Origin: Methylosinus trichosporium OB3b
Lineage (GTDB): Bacteria > Pseudomonadota > Alphaproteobacteria > Rhizobiales > Beijerinckiaceae
DNA length: 64,000 nucleotides
Assembly: GCF_002752655.1 (NCBI RefSeq)
Contig: NZ_CP023737.1
Coordinates: 4,364,001-4,428,000 of the forward strand
Reading direction: 5' to 3'
A program made the translations under genes and the position numbers. Under the pieces are notes generated by a model. That model was not told where the DNA came from. It saw only the letters and a program-made list of their open reading frames with translations, and ran no database searches. How positions within the stretch are numbered: the stretch's first letter is position 1; every line of letters begins with the position of its first letter. Positions 1-8,767 of the stretch are shown here, in pieces.

Positions 1-468
1 GACCATTTGCGAGACGGTCTGACTCTCGATCGGCAGGCCCGTCGCCGGCGAATAGGGGATGCCGACGCGCGCCCAGAGCAGACGCATGTAATCGTGAATC
101 TCGGTCACCGTGCCGACGGTGGAGCGCGGATTTTTCGACGTCGTCTTCTGCTCGATGGAGATGGCCGGGGAGAGCCCGTCGATCTGGTCGACATCGGGCT
201 TCTGCATCATCTCGAGGAATTGCCGCGCATAGGCGGAGAGCGACTCCACATAGCGACGCTGGCCTTCCGCATAGATGGTGTCGAAAGCGAGCGAGGATTT
301 GCCCGAGCCCGAGAGGCCGGTGAAAACCACGAATTTGTCGCGCGGAATGACGAGGTCGACATTCTTGAGATTATGCTCGCGCGCGCCGCGAATGGCGATG
401 ACCTTGCCGTCGAACAGATCGTCGAGCGTGGTCTCTGCAGCGGATTTCTTCGAGCTTCGCATGGGCAT
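1..468 (-). CDS. uvrA: Excinuclease ABC subunit A, N-terminal part (cut by window edge)
   Basis: UvrA is the ATP-binding damage sensor of nucleotide excision repair and acts as a dimer with UvrB. The reverse strand reads without a stop from an ATG at 468 to base 1, giving 156 residues. They include GAREHNLKN (28-36), the Walker A motif GLSGSGKSS (51-59), then [16 protein letters not shown] and [20 protein letters not shown], all hallmarks of UvrA. The first 20 residues are variable in the family; an ATG at 462 is an alternative start and no strong ribosome site decides between them. About 800 residues lie outside the window. Confidence 0.95.
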   Translation of the reverse strand, partial: MPMRSSKKSAAETTLDDLFDGKVIAIRGAREHNLKNVDLVIPRDKFVVFTGLSGSGKSSLAFDTIYAEGQRRYVESLSAYARQFLEMMQKPDVDQIDGLSPAISIEQKTTSKNPRSTVGTVTEIHDYMRLLWARVGIPYSPATGLPIESQTVSQMV

Positions 469-768
469 GACCTGGATGAAGCAGCGGGCGGTCTCACCCT
501 CCCCTCGAGGGGGAGGGGCGCCCCGAAGGCGTGGGGTGGGGTGAAATGCGCCCATTGTCTTAGGTTGCCACGATCTTACGCCCTCCGTCTCCTCTTGCCA
601 TGCTGCGACGCAGTAATCCACAGCCTCGACACACGCGCGCGTCCCGCCGCCGTTTCTAGGGCGAGGCATGGGAGGTTCGGAACGCCGCGGCGGCGTTGAG
701 AGGAAAGGTTGGTCGGAGCCGCAACGTTTCGGACCACGGTAGGTTTTTCTGTTTCAGATCGCAGGATT
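469..768. other. Intergenic region between uvrA and the DUF1501 gene
   Basis: These 300 bases hold the palindrome at 496-519 and the divergent upstream region of uvrA. Reading frames crossing it have no recognisable protein character. Base composition falls sharply towards the DUF1501 gene. Confidence 0.4.
496..519. repeat. GC-rich palindrome upstream of uvrA
   Basis: CCCTCCCC-TCGA-GGGGGAGGG forms a near-perfect hairpin 30 bases before uvrA. It resembles the REP-I palindromes elsewhere in the window but its loop and arms differ, so membership in that family is uncertain. Confidence 0.5.
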
Positions 769-1965
769 TTAGATTAGTCCAACATCTATCGGTTGCGCGG
801 CCGCGAAAACGTGCTCCACATCTTTCTTATTAAGTCCGAACATCCGTTGAAACAGGCCGCCGAGCAGCGAACGATAGTCGGTCAGAACGGGGTAGTCGCG
901 ATTCTCGAACAGATGCCGCTGATCGACGTCTATCTGTTCGCCCATGATGCGACCGCCTCTGACGCCACCGCCGAGCACCCAATAGACACTGCCGTGACCG
1001 TGGTCGGTTCCACGACTCCCATTCTCTCGAAAAGTGCGCCCGAACTCCGACAGGACAACGATGACAGTATTATCCCATTGCGGGCCGATTTGCTCCGCAA
1101 AACGCTTGAGACCTCGCCCAAGTTCGCGGATTCTGTCTGCGAGATAGCCGTCGGCCGCTCCTTGGTTTGCATGCGTGTCCCAGCCGCCTACGTCGACAAA
1201 GCCCAAATTAAACCGATCACGCATCAAACGACCGATACGGTCCGCAGAAAGCTCGAAGTGTTTCGGTACGGCAACGGTTCGGCCTGGCTGTGTCTCCTGC
1301 TCGACAACCGTTTGATAGATTTCATTGCGGACGCGAAAACCTTCCTGCACTTGCTGCGAGAGTCGGCTATCCGAGTACATCGTGGCGATAAGTTTCTCTT
1401 GGCGCGAATCGATGCCGGGCTTGCTGAGGTTGTTGATCGCAAAATTGGGAATCGCGTCGCCGCCATGAAATGCGAGGGGCACTTGATCGGTGAATGAGAT
1501 GGGTCGAGCTCGTGTCAGGACACTGGCGAGCCGCGCCATGAAACCGGAGAGGTAATCACGGGTCTGGCTGGTCTGCAGGCCAAGCTCGATCGCGTCCTGG
1601 GTCTCGAAGTGACTACGCGTCAAATCATGGATGCCAGCGAAAGGCACGAATGCCACTTGACCTTGCTGAAACAAAGGAAATATCGTTTCTCGTAAGGCGG
1701 GATGGAGCCCCCAATTCTGATCTAGAGGCAAAGCGGACGTCGCGACGAGCGGATCCGGACGTGCGATTGCCAATCGCGGGCGCGCTTCATAGTAGAAGTC
1801 GCTGCTGACGGGGATAACAACATTCGCGGCGTCATAACCGCCTCGCAGGAACACGATGAGCAGCCGAGCGTTAGTTTGCGGCGCCGCCCAGACTCGCCCG
1901 GCGCTAGTCATGGGCGCGATCGACGCCGCAAATCCTTGGATCAGTTGACGGCGATTGAGACTCAT
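769..1965 (-). CDS. DUF1501 family exported protein
   Basis: A 398-residue protein of the DUF1501 family, related in fold to alkaline phosphatase/sulfatase-type enzymes; its substrate is unknown. The N-terminus has a twin-arginine-like stretch (NRRQLIQGF, 4-12) and a hydrophobic region ending near WAAP, so export by Tat is likely. Family motifs are seen at LRGGYDAAN (40-48), SHFETQD (118-124), GGWDTH (260-265), SEFGRT (306-311) and GTDHGHG (319-325); several of these Asp/His residues would bind metal if the fold relation holds. It follows the DUF1800 gene after 19 bases, the standard arrangement for this pair. Its base composition is less GC-rich than the flanking genes, suggesting transfer. 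Confidence 0.88.
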   Translation of the reverse strand: MSLNRRQLIQGFAASIAPMTSAGRVWAAPQTNARLLIVFLRGGYDAANVVIPVSSDFYYEARPRLAIARPDPLVATSALPLDQNWGLHPALRETIFPLFQQGQVAFVPFAGIHDLTRSHFETQDAIELGLQTSQTRDYLSGFMARLASVLTRARPISFTDQVPLAFHGGDAIPNFAINNLSKPGIDSRQEKLIATMYSDSRLSQQVQEGFRVRNEIYQTVVEQETQPGRTVAVPKHFELSADRIGRLMRDRFNLGFVDVGGWDTHANQGAADGYLADRIRELGRGLKRFAEQIGPQWDNTVIVVLSEFGRTFRENGSRGTDHGHGSVYWVLGGGVRGGRIMGEQIDVDQRHLFENRDYPVLTDYRSLLGGLFQRMFGLNKKDVEHVFAAAQPIDVGLI

Positions 1966-1984
1966 GCTGCCCTCACTGGACGAT

Positions 1985-3520
1985 TCAGTACATGAATTCA
2001 GGAGACGAGAGGAACAACATATTCCAATCTTGTGGCGAAGCCGCCCCGTTCAGCGTTGCGAGAGTCGACGGCTTCAGCTTCAGCTTCAGGGTGTCGAAGT
2101 AGGCCCCGCTTTTGATCGATGGAAGCGCGGATCGGCTTACGTCTCGGCTCTTCGGTTCGAAGAGCCGCACGGAGTTCGAGCTGATGTTATGAGCGATCTC
2201 AAATCGAGTCATCATTTGACCTGGCCCGTTCCAACTAGAGGAGACCATCGGGTAGCCGTCGGGTGTCTGGCGCTTGTAAAGACCTTCGCCTAGACGATCC
2301 AACCATTTTTGGATCGGAGCCGTGTTGGAGACAATCATGCCGTCGTAGGCTAGTCGGACAGCTGAAAGGACGTATTTCACCGGGTCCTTGAAACGATTTC
2401 CGCGCGCATGATCGAATTCATGCGAATGGAACAAGGTGTCTAGCACTGCCGCTATGTCGCCATCTGTTTTCTGGAAGGTTCGCGACAGCCTATCAACCAA
2501 TGTTTGGGGTGGGTCATCCGAAACAAAATAAATTGCAATTCGACGGGCGATATGACTGGCCGTTGCCGGTTGCTTGCAGAGAATGTCTATCGCTTGCTCA
2601 ACTTCTGCGAGGCCGCGTCCATGTATGCGCTGACCTAAAAAAATCTTATTGCCGAAGTCATGCCGCTTCGAATCGAACTCGAAAAGCCCATCTGTTATAA
2701 TCTGCCGTTGGGGCTCCGGGGTTTGCTCCTGGCTAACCCCGTTACGCTGTATGCCGATGCCTGTCAGGATGCGGGCAAGTTCTTCGACGTCTTTCTGGCT
2801 ATAGCCAGATCCAATTCCCATCGTATGCAACTCGATGATCTCACGCGCATAATTCTCGTTGAGATGACCAACCGCATTTTCGGCGTTGTCAAGATATCGA
2901 ATCATCGCCGGATGTCGCACTGTAGCCATCAACAAATCACGGAACCGACCCATCGCCCGCGGACGGACTGCCACGCTTTCATAGTCACCTATAAGTAATC
3001 TTATGTCTGCTTTATTTTGAAACACATTAAAATGGTTGAACCAGAACCACGTCATTCTCTGAAGTAGCTGATCTTGTGAATATAGTGAATTGATGATGCT
3101 TGCTGTTGCGGCTTGTCGTGCGATATTATCCATCGCAGCCCGGAAAATTTTTTTTGCCTCTGCCTTTTCGTTTTGGTTTTTCGCTAGACGGATTGCTCGA
3201 CGCTGGACGTCGAGCGTCCTGACGACCTCAGAGACGGATTTATTGCTAATATCGAGCGCGTCGATCTGTTCTTGCGCTGCTTGTGGAAGTTGATGGGCAG
3301 GATCTGGGTGGAGTTGCCCCTGCAGCCATTTTTCTCGGCCCAAAGTCTGAAAACTGGACACTGTCGACGAGGTGGCGCCCCAAGTGACCGCATCCATCAG
3401 GGCAAGGTCGCTCTCGGCCGGGAGGCTGTCTGTCTCCGTCGACTGCCCGGTTGAAATGAGCAGCGGATAAGCCACTAGGCTGCCAAAAAACGCGGTCCTC
3501 GCATTGCTGAATTGCACCAT
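1985..3520 (-). CDS. DUF1800 family protein
   Basis: A 511-residue member of DUF1800, the usual operon partner of DUF1501; no reaction is established. Residues 9-25 form a hydrophobic N-terminal segment that could be a signal peptide. Family landmarks are WFWFNHFNV (158-166), IRYLD (207-211), NENYAREIIELHTMG (221-235) and YSQKDVEELARILTG (240-254), followed by an 'HDFGNKIFLG' block and a C-terminal SSWNGPGQMM region. It is first in a two-gene operon with the DUF1501 gene. GC content is visibly lower than in core genes nearby, and codon use is more AT-tolerant, consistent with horizontal acquisition of the pair. Confidence 0.85.
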   Translation of the reverse strand: MVQFSNARTAFFGSLVAYPLLISTGQSTETDSLPAESDLALMDAVTWGATSSTVSSFQTLGREKWLQGQLHPDPAHQLPQAAQEQIDALDISNKSVSEVVRTLDVQRRAIRLAKNQNEKAEAKKIFRAAMDNIARQAATASIINSLYSQDQLLQRMTWFWFNHFNVFQNKADIRLLIGDYESVAVRPRAMGRFRDLLMATVRHPAMIRYLDNAENAVGHLNENYAREIIELHTMGIGSGYSQKDVEELARILTGIGIQRNGVSQEQTPEPQRQIITDGLFEFDSKRHDFGNKIFLGQRIHGRGLAEVEQAIDILCKQPATASHIARRIAIYFVSDDPPQTLVDRLSRTFQKTDGDIAAVLDTLFHSHEFDHARGNRFKDPVKYVLSAVRLAYDGMIVSNTAPIQKWLDRLGEGLYKRQTPDGYPMVSSSWNGPGQMMTRFEIAHNISSNSVRLFEPKSRDVSRSALPSIKSGAYFDTLKLKLKPSTLATLNGAASPQDWNMLFLSSPEFMY

Positions 3521-4024
3521 GACTAGTCCCCGCAGGCCGTCGACGCGTTCGCTCCAAACCGATGGCCGAACATGTTCGACGAAATTGTCTATTCTGTGAA
3601 GACGATAGCGATCCTGTCTTATTCATGACGGCGTCGTGACGACGTCTATGAAAGCCTGCGATCGCGTTTCGGAAGCGCGGTCTCGATCGCCGGCGTCTGG
3701 CCTTCAACAATGAGCGACGCGACGCAGGCCCGGCGAGGCCTGTTTTGACGAGCGCGCGATCAGACGCCCGCATCGCCATCGCACGTGATTCGGGCGCGTT
3801 CCGCAGGACTTACCCGGGCTATCGGAGCGGTTTGTCTCGTTAGCTGGCTGAAACCACTCGATGTCATACTGTCCTGAGTAAACTCGAGCAGTTTTCATTC
3901 CGATTGGATTTGAAAGAACTCTACAGCAGGTGATCCGACGAGGATCGTAATCTGTTCATTTACATTTGTCCAGATGTCTGATATCGAGCCTCATGGTTCC
4001 GGCCTCAACCGCAAGAGGTAAGCT
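3521..4024. other. 504-base intergenic region upstream of the DUF1800 operon
   Basis: No open frame here has protein character that I can support; the frames that cross it look like chance readings. It must hold the promoter of the leftward DUF1800/DUF1501 operon and that of the rightward methyltransferase-like gene, but no clear -35/-10 pair stands out. Composition is intermediate between the AT-richer block and the rest of the window. Confidence 0.4.
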
Positions 4025-4723
4025 TTGGACGGCCTTATGACTGACGCTAAAGTCGCTGCTACGCGTAAATTCATCATTGAAACCGCCGAACGGCTCGGCG
4101 TAGAATTCAAAGCTCGTTTCGAGGCGTTGAAAGCCGCCGGAGATCCGGAGCACCTTTCGCCTTCGCTCGGATTCGCTGGCGGTGGCAGAACCCTTGGGCC
4201 AGATGGGGGGCTTAATCCTGTCGCGCCAGCAAAATATTTTTTCGATTCTCCTCGATTAGTCGATCGCTTTATCGACCTTCTGCCGTATTTCGAGGGACCA
4301 TCGACGACATTCGACATCGGCGTTGGCCCAGGCACTTTGCTCGTGCTCCTTCGTGAAATCTATGGGCAGAAGGTTTGCGGTATCGACGTGGAACTCGAAC
4401 AGCGAGGCCCTTATAAGGCGTTGCGACAGGCGTATGGGCTCACTGACGTCGTGTTTGAACACTGGGTGCGTCCTTTCCAGGGATTGCCAATTCCTCCTGG
4501 GACCGAGCAGGTGGTTGTTTTTAGCCCCGCCTTTCATTCTGAATGGAAAGTGCCAGAATATGAGTTTTTTATCGAAGATTGCCGAGCCAAAATGACTGGT
4601 CCTAAAAGGCTAATTTTGTTTTTCAATCTAAAAGGATTCACCGCTGAAGGTCGGCGTTACTTTGCTGTCGCCGCGCGACGGCCTCGTCCCGAATACAAGA
4701 ATTTCTTCATCATGGAGCTTTGA
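4025..4723 (+). CDS. Class I SAM-dependent methyltransferase-like protein
   Basis: A 232-residue protein whose centre carries a methyltransferase motif I, TFDIGVGPGTLL (95-106), followed by an acidic strand end (GIDVELE, 119-125) that would bind the ribose of S-adenosylmethionine. The substrate is not evident. An SD-like AGAGG about 8 bases before a TTG at 4025 supports that start; ATG at 4037 is the alternative and gives a protein starting MTDAKV. The gene is isolated, AT-richer than its right-hand neighbours, and lies beside the DUF1800/DUF1501 block, so it may belong to the same acquired segment. The fold call is moderate and no specific family name is claimed. Confidence 0.6.
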   Translation: MDGLMTDAKVAATRKFIIETAERLGVEFKARFEALKAAGDPEHLSPSLGFAGGGRTLGPDGGLNPVAPAKYFFDSPRLVDRFIDLLPYFEGPSTTFDIGVGPGTLLVLLREIYGQKVCGIDVELEQRGPYKALRQAYGLTDVVFEHWVRPFQGLPIPPGTEQVVVFSPAFHSEWKVPEYEFFIEDCRAKMTGPKRLILFFNLKGFTAEGRRYFAVAARRPRPEYKNFFIMEL

Positions 4724-4918
4724 AGTTACTCTTGCTTGATAACCTCTCGTTTACCTTAGAGGGTAATCGGCGGTGACGTGCGTGTCGTGAGCGCACGGAT
4801 AAGGTTTTATTCCGGCATTTGGGGATCGCGCTGAAATATCGGCCGGGCAAGCGGAGGGAAGCACAGCGGCGCGCCGATGGTGGCTGATCTTCATCGCAAT
4901 GGACGGGCGCATTGGTAG

Positions 4919-4971
4919 CTGTCTGGGCAACTCCCGGGCTGCTTCGTCGCGTCGCTCCCCGCAATGGCGTC
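4919..4971 (-). repeat. Dispersed repeat of the CATTGCG...GAAGC type
   Basis: The reverse strand reads CGCCATTGCGGGGAGCGACG followed by CGACGAAGCAGCCCGGGAG. This closely matches the intergenic repeat common in Rhizobiales whose translation gives 'HCEERSDEA'; here the frame reads RHCGERRDEAA. The match is from memory of the family. It sits in a 296-base gene-free interval between the methyltransferase-like gene and the DUF1640-like gene. Confidence 0.55.
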
Positions 4972-5019
4972 GCCTTGGATCGCACGATTTAAACCAAAAA
5001 AATCTTCGTTCCGGCAGTT

Positions 5020-5490
5020 TCACTTCGCGAACCGCAGCACCGCGAACAGCAGTCCGCCCACCGCGAGCTGCGTCACCACCATCCAGCGCAGAATTTCCAC
5101 TTTCAGATGCGCCGTCGCGGTCTCGATCTTGGCTTCGAGCCGGCCGATATCACCCGACAACTTCGTCGCGAGTCGATCGATGTCGGCCTTCGACGCGATG
5201 CCGTCACGCAACGCCACATCCGGCGCTTCGGCATGGGCGCGCGCTTGGCTCTCGTCGACGCCGGCGGCGCGCAGGCGGTCGACATAGGCGAGGCGGTCGA
5301 AAATGAAGGCCGAAGAACTCTTGCGATCAAGATAGGCGCGGGAATCTCTGAAAGCAAACTGATCTGCTTCCGGGATGCGAGCCTGAAGGCTCGCGGTCCG
5401 AGCGCGGCCCTGCGCCGACACGGCACAAATCATGCTGCCAGACGACGCGACCGGGAAAGGCGAGCGAGAGCAATGGCGAGATTCGAACAT
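5020..5490 (-). CDS. DUF1640-like coiled-coil protein with C-terminal membrane anchor
   Basis: Residues 64-156 of the 156-residue frame resemble DUF1640 proteins: FDRLAYVDRLRAAGV, then a heptad-rich helix (about 100-130: ADIDRLATKLSGDIGRLEAKIE) and a single membrane helix (about 136-152) ending RFAK. Such proteins are small tail-anchored coiled-coil proteins of unknown role. The start is uncertain: the family-like part begins near 5300, but no ATG, GTG or TTG lies there in frame, and the next upstream ATG codons (5433 and 5490) lie on the far side of a REP-II repeat (5377-5399). Either the repeat has become coding or the original start was lost. The family assignment is tentative. Confidence 0.55.
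   Translation of the reverse strand: MFESRHCSRSPFPVASSGSMICAVSAQGRARTASLQARIPEADQFAFRDSRAYLDRKSSSAFIFDRLAYVDRLRAAGVDESQARAHAEAPDVALRDGIASKADIDRLATKLSGDIGRLEAKIETATAHLKVEILRWMVVTQLAVGGLLFAVLRFAK
5377..5399. repeat. REP-II palindrome inside the DUF1640-like reading frame
   Basis: GCGAGCCTGAAGGCTCGCGG is the same palindrome seen at 27631, 35421-35479, 51086-51144 and 63735. Here it lies within the long frame of the DUF1640-like gene, encoding about residues 31-38. Confidence 0.85.
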
Positions 5491-5528
5491 TTGGGAGGCG
5501 AGCGGCGGAGCGCTCGCGAGGCCGCGCG

Positions 5529-6215
5529 ATGAGCGAGCCTCTGCGCGCCGTTCTGATCGACATCGAAGGCGTCATGGCGCCCATGGCCTTCATGACCGAG
5601 ACGCTTATCCCGCTCGCCGCGCAGCGGCTCGGGAGCTATATTGTCGAGCATGCCGAGGACGAGGTGGTGGAGGAGGCGCTCGAGGAGACCGGGCGGCTCA
5701 TGGGCGGCTATGAGCTCGAGCCCGCGCAGGCGGAATCGCTGCTGCTGCGCTGGATGAAGCAGGGGCGCAAGGCGACGCCGCTGAAAATCCTCCAGGGTCT
5801 CGTCTGGGAGGAGGCCTATGAGGCGGGCAGTCTGCAGGGCGAGCTCTATCCCGATGTGAGCGCCGCTCTCGCCGCCTGGGCCGCCGCCGGCCTGCGCCTC
5901 TTCGTCTATTCCTCCAATTCGGCTCCCGCGCAGAAGCTGCTGCTGACCCGCTGCGGCTCCGCGGAAGTGACCGGACGGTTCGAGGATTTCTTCGACACCT
6001 CGCTCGGCCAGAAGATCGAGCCCGGCTCCTATCGCGACATCTGCGAGCGGCTGGGCCTGCCTGCGGCGTCGATCCTGCTGCTGTCGGAAAGCGAGGAGGA
6101 GCTGGACGCCGCCAGGACCGCCGGGCTCGCGACCATCCGCATCGCGCGCGACGGGCCGGTCGACAGCGGCCATGCCGTCAGCCCCGATCTCGCCTCTCTG
6201 AACATCGGACAGTGA
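5529..6215 (+). CDS. mtnC: MtnC-like HAD phosphatase (acireductone synthase, enolase-phosphatase E1)
   Basis: A 228-residue protein matching enolase-phosphatase E1 of the methionine salvage pathway, which turns 2,3-diketo-5-methylthiopentyl-1-phosphate into acireductone. Visible landmarks: IDIEG (10-14) with the HAD nucleophile Asp, RKATPLKILQGLVW, ELYPDV, the YSSNS phosphate loop and SEEELDAARTAG. Family members usually read DIEGT, YSSGS and LSD at these sites; here they read DIEGV, YSSNS and LSE, so the enzyme may be altered. A GAGG stands 8 bases before the ATG. The next gene, a ferredoxin, begins 3 bases after its stop; no other methionine-salvage gene lies beside it. Confidence 0.75.
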   Translation: MSEPLRAVLIDIEGVMAPMAFMTETLIPLAAQRLGSYIVEHAEDEVVEEALEETGRLMGGYELEPAQAESLLLRWMKQGRKATPLKILQGLVWEEAYEAGSLQGELYPDVSAALAAWAAAGLRLFVYSSNSAPAQKLLLTRCGSAEVTGRFEDFFDTSLGQKIEPGSYRDICERLGLPAASILLLSESEEELDAARTAGLATIRIARDGPVDSGHAVSPDLASLNIGQ

Positions 6216-6218
6216 CGA

Positions 6219-6548
6219 ATGACGAAATTCACGCTCGAGACGCGCGACGGAACGCGATCGGAGATCGCCGGCAAGGATCGCGCGACGATGATGAAGCTGA
6301 TCCGCAAATCGGGCGTGCAGGAGCTGCTCGCGGAATGCGGCGGCAGCTGCACCTGCGCCACCTGCCAAATCTATGTCGATCTGCCCGAGGGCGTCGCCAT
6401 GCCCCCGATCGAGACCGCCGAAGCCATCATGCTGGCCAAGGCGCCCAACCGCCGGCTCAATTCGCGTCTCGCCTGTCAGATGAAATTCGACTCGAGCCTC
6501 GATGGGATGCATGTCTGCATCGCGCCGGAGGATTTCAGTCAGATGTAA
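6219..6548 (+). CDS. [2Fe-2S] ferredoxin, adrenodoxin type
   Basis: A 109-residue soluble electron carrier. The cluster ligands are C40, C46, C49 and C86, in CGGSCTCATC (40-49) and RLACQM (84-88), the adrenodoxin/putidaredoxin spacing; C44 is an extra cysteine common in this group. It starts 3 bases after the mtnC-like stop, so the two are translated from one message. Ferredoxins of this type serve monooxygenases, P450s or iron-sulfur assembly; no partner oxygenase or reductase is nearby, so its client is unknown. Confidence 0.92.
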   Translation: MTKFTLETRDGTRSEIAGKDRATMMKLIRKSGVQELLAECGGSCTCATCQIYVDLPEGVAMPPIETAEAIMLAKAPNRRLNSRLACQMKFDSSLDGMHVCIAPEDFSQM

Positions 6549-6576
6549 GGGCCGGGGGAGGGGCCCGGACGAAAAA

Positions 6577-6598
6577 GGCCCGATCTTTCGATCGGGCC
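6577..6598. terminator. Intrinsic terminator between convergent ferredoxin and glnA
   Basis: GGCCCGATC-TTTC-GATCGGGCC is a perfect 9-bp stem. An A-run (6572-6576) on its left becomes a U-run for the leftward glnA transcript, so it ends glnA and may also stop the ferredoxin message. Confidence 0.85.
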
Positions 6599-6606
6599 CT
6601 CGGGTC

Positions 6607-8016
6607 TCAGTAGCTGTAATACATGTCGTATTCGACCGGGTGGGGCGCCATCTCGAAGCGATAGACGTCCTGATACTTCAGGTCGATGTAGGAGAGGATG
6701 AAGTCCTCGTTGAAGACGCCGCCAGCGGTCAGGAAGCCGTAGTCGGCCTTCAGGCTGTCGAGCGCCTCGCGCAGCGAGCCGCACACCGTCGGGATCGCCT
6801 TCAGCTCCTCCGGCGGCAGGTCGTACAGGTCCTTGTCGGAGGGCTGGCCCGGATCGATCTTGTTGGCGATGCCGTCGAGGCCGGCCATCAGCATGGCCGA
6901 GAAGGCGAGATAGGGGTTCGCTGTCGGATCGGGGAAGCGAACCTCGACGCGCTTCGCCTTCGGGCTGGTCGCGAAGGGAATGCGGCAGGAGGCCGAGCGG
7001 TTGCGCGACGAATAGGCGAGCAGCACCGGCGCCTCGAAGCCCGGAACCAGGCGCTTATAGGAGTTCGTCGACGGATTGGTGAAGGCGTTCAGCGCCTTGG
7101 CGTGCTTGATGATGCCGCCGATATACCACAGGCACTCCTGGGAGAGGCCGGCGTATTTGTCGCCCGCGAACACCGGCTTGCCTTCCTTCCAGATCGACTG
7201 GTGGACATGCATGCCCGAGCCATTGTCGCCATAGACCGGCTTCGGCATGAAGGTCGCCGTCTTGCCGTAGGAATGCGCGACCTGATGGATCGCATATTTG
7301 TAGATCTGCAGATGGTCGGCGACCTCGACGAGCGTCGCGAACTTCAGGCCGAGCTCGTGCTGGGCGGAGGCGACCTCGTGATGGTGCTTCTCGACTTTTA
7401 CGCCCATCGACGCCATGGCCGCCAGCATCTCGCCGCGCATGTCCTGGGCGGAGTCGATCGGCGGAACCGGGAAATAGCCGCCCTTGGTGCGCACGCGATG
7501 GCCGAGATTGCCACCTTCATAGGCCGTGTCGGAATTGGTCGGCAGCTCGACCGAATCGACGGTGAAGCCGGTGTTGTAGGGATCGGTGGAGAAGCGCACG
7601 TCGTCGAAGACGAAGAATTCGGCTTCCGGACCGAAGAAGGAGGTGTCGCCGACGCCGGTCGACTGCAGATAGGCCTGCGCCTTCTTGGCGATGCCGCGCG
7701 GGTCGCGGTTGTAGGGCTGGCCGGTGGTCGGCTCGACGACGTCGCAGACGATCGACAGGGTGGAGGCGGCGAAGAACGGATCGGTCGTGACCGTGGAGAG
7801 GTCGGGCAGCAGCGTCATGTCGGACTCGTTGATCGCCTTCCAGCCGGCGATGGAGGAGCCGTCGAACATGATGCCTTCGTTCAGCGCATCCTCGTCGACG
7901 ATCGACACGTCGAAAGTGACATGCTGCCACTTGCCGCGCGGATCCGTAAAGCGGAAATCCACATATTTCACGTCGTTGTCGGCGATCTGCTTGAGAACGT
8001 CCTTGGCCGTCGTCAT
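6607..8016 (-). CDS. glnA: Glutamine synthetase type I
   Basis: A 469-residue GSI, the dodecameric enzyme that makes glutamine from glutamate, ammonia and ATP. Seen are the N-terminal [18 protein letters not shown], the latch FDGSSI (52-57), [12 protein letters not shown], the [10 protein letters not shown] ammonium-site region, [13 protein letters not shown] and [12 protein letters not shown]. The C-terminal DLYDLPPEE carries the tyrosine that GlnE adenylylates, so activity is probably under GlnD-PII-GlnE control. It lies 98 bases downstream of glnB, the common alphaproteobacterial glnBA order, and ends at a strong terminator. Confidence 0.97.
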   Translation of the reverse strand: MTTAKDVLKQIADNDVKYVDFRFTDPRGKWQHVTFDVSIVDEDALNEGIMFDGSSIAGWKAINESDMTLLPDLSTVTTDPFFAASTLSIVCDVVEPTTGQPYNRDPRGIAKKAQAYLQSTGVGDTSFFGPEAEFFVFDDVRFSTDPYNTGFTVDSVELPTNSDTAYEGGNLGHRVRTKGGYFPVPPIDSAQDMRGEMLAAMASMGVKVEKHHHEVASAQHELGLKFATLVEVADHLQIYKYAIHQVAHSYGKTATFMPKPVYGDNGSGMHVHQSIWKEGKPVFAGDKYAGLSQECLWYIGGIIKHAKALNAFTNPSTNSYKRLVPGFEAPVLLAYSSRNRSASCRIPFATSPKAKRVEVRFPDPTANPYLAFSAMLMAGLDGIANKIDPGQPSDKDLYDLPPEELKAIPTVCGSLREALDSLKADYGFLTAGGVFNEDFILSYIDLKYQDVYRFEMAPHPVEYDMYYSY

Positions 8017-8114
8017 GTCGTGGAGCCTTCAGTTCGATGTGGAGCGTCGAAGCGTATTGCGCGAGCGGGATGATGAAGCCGCAGGGCGCGCCGAGATCGA
8101 CGGGATGAGCCGGT

Positions 8115-8453
<339 letters not shown>

Positions 8454-8767
8454 TCACCCTTCCCCGCATCGCTCGTGTTCCGAGGCTGCGACGGCTTCCG
8501 CCCTCCCGGCCCGGGAACCGAGGGCTAATAGCATCTGCTGCAAAAATGTTCCACGGCTAAAATAGCGCGGACGATCGCAGCCGACGCCCAAAAATGAGGC
8601 GTCGGCTGCGGTCGTCGACGTCGAATTCGCGCGAGCGAATGTGCGGAGATCAGAAAAGTCTCAGGGTTTCGCTCGCCTCTTTCAGAAAGCCAGCAGCGGC
8701 GCGAAACGACGCGTCGCCGCTCGATCGTCCGGCGTCGGAGCGACGCGCCTCGGTCGCCGAAGCGATC
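8454..8767. other. Intergenic region between glnII and glnB
   Basis: These 314 bases must hold the glnBA promoter. A sequence reading TGGAAC...TTTTTGCA on the reverse strand (8539-8554) looks like a sigma-54 site, but its GG and GC are 9 rather than 10 bases apart, so I do not call it. A strong hairpin sits at 8578-8608. No protein-like frame was seen. Confidence 0.5.
8578..8608 (-). terminator. Strong hairpin downstream of glnII
   Basis: CAGCCGACGCC and GGCGTCGGCTG form a perfect 11-bp stem with a 9-base loop. There is no clear U-run, so a terminator or an RNA-stability structure for the glnII message are both possible. Confidence 0.55.

Noticed and set aside
3246..3779. 177-codon reverse frame overlapping the start of the DUF1800 gene
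   Set aside because: It overlaps a family-supported gene in another frame and is Arg-rich without a motif.
8539..8554. Possible sigma-54 promoter for glnBA (TGGAAC...TTTTTGCA on the reverse strand)
   Set aside because: GG and GC are 9 bases apart, and sigma-54 spacing is strict at 10.
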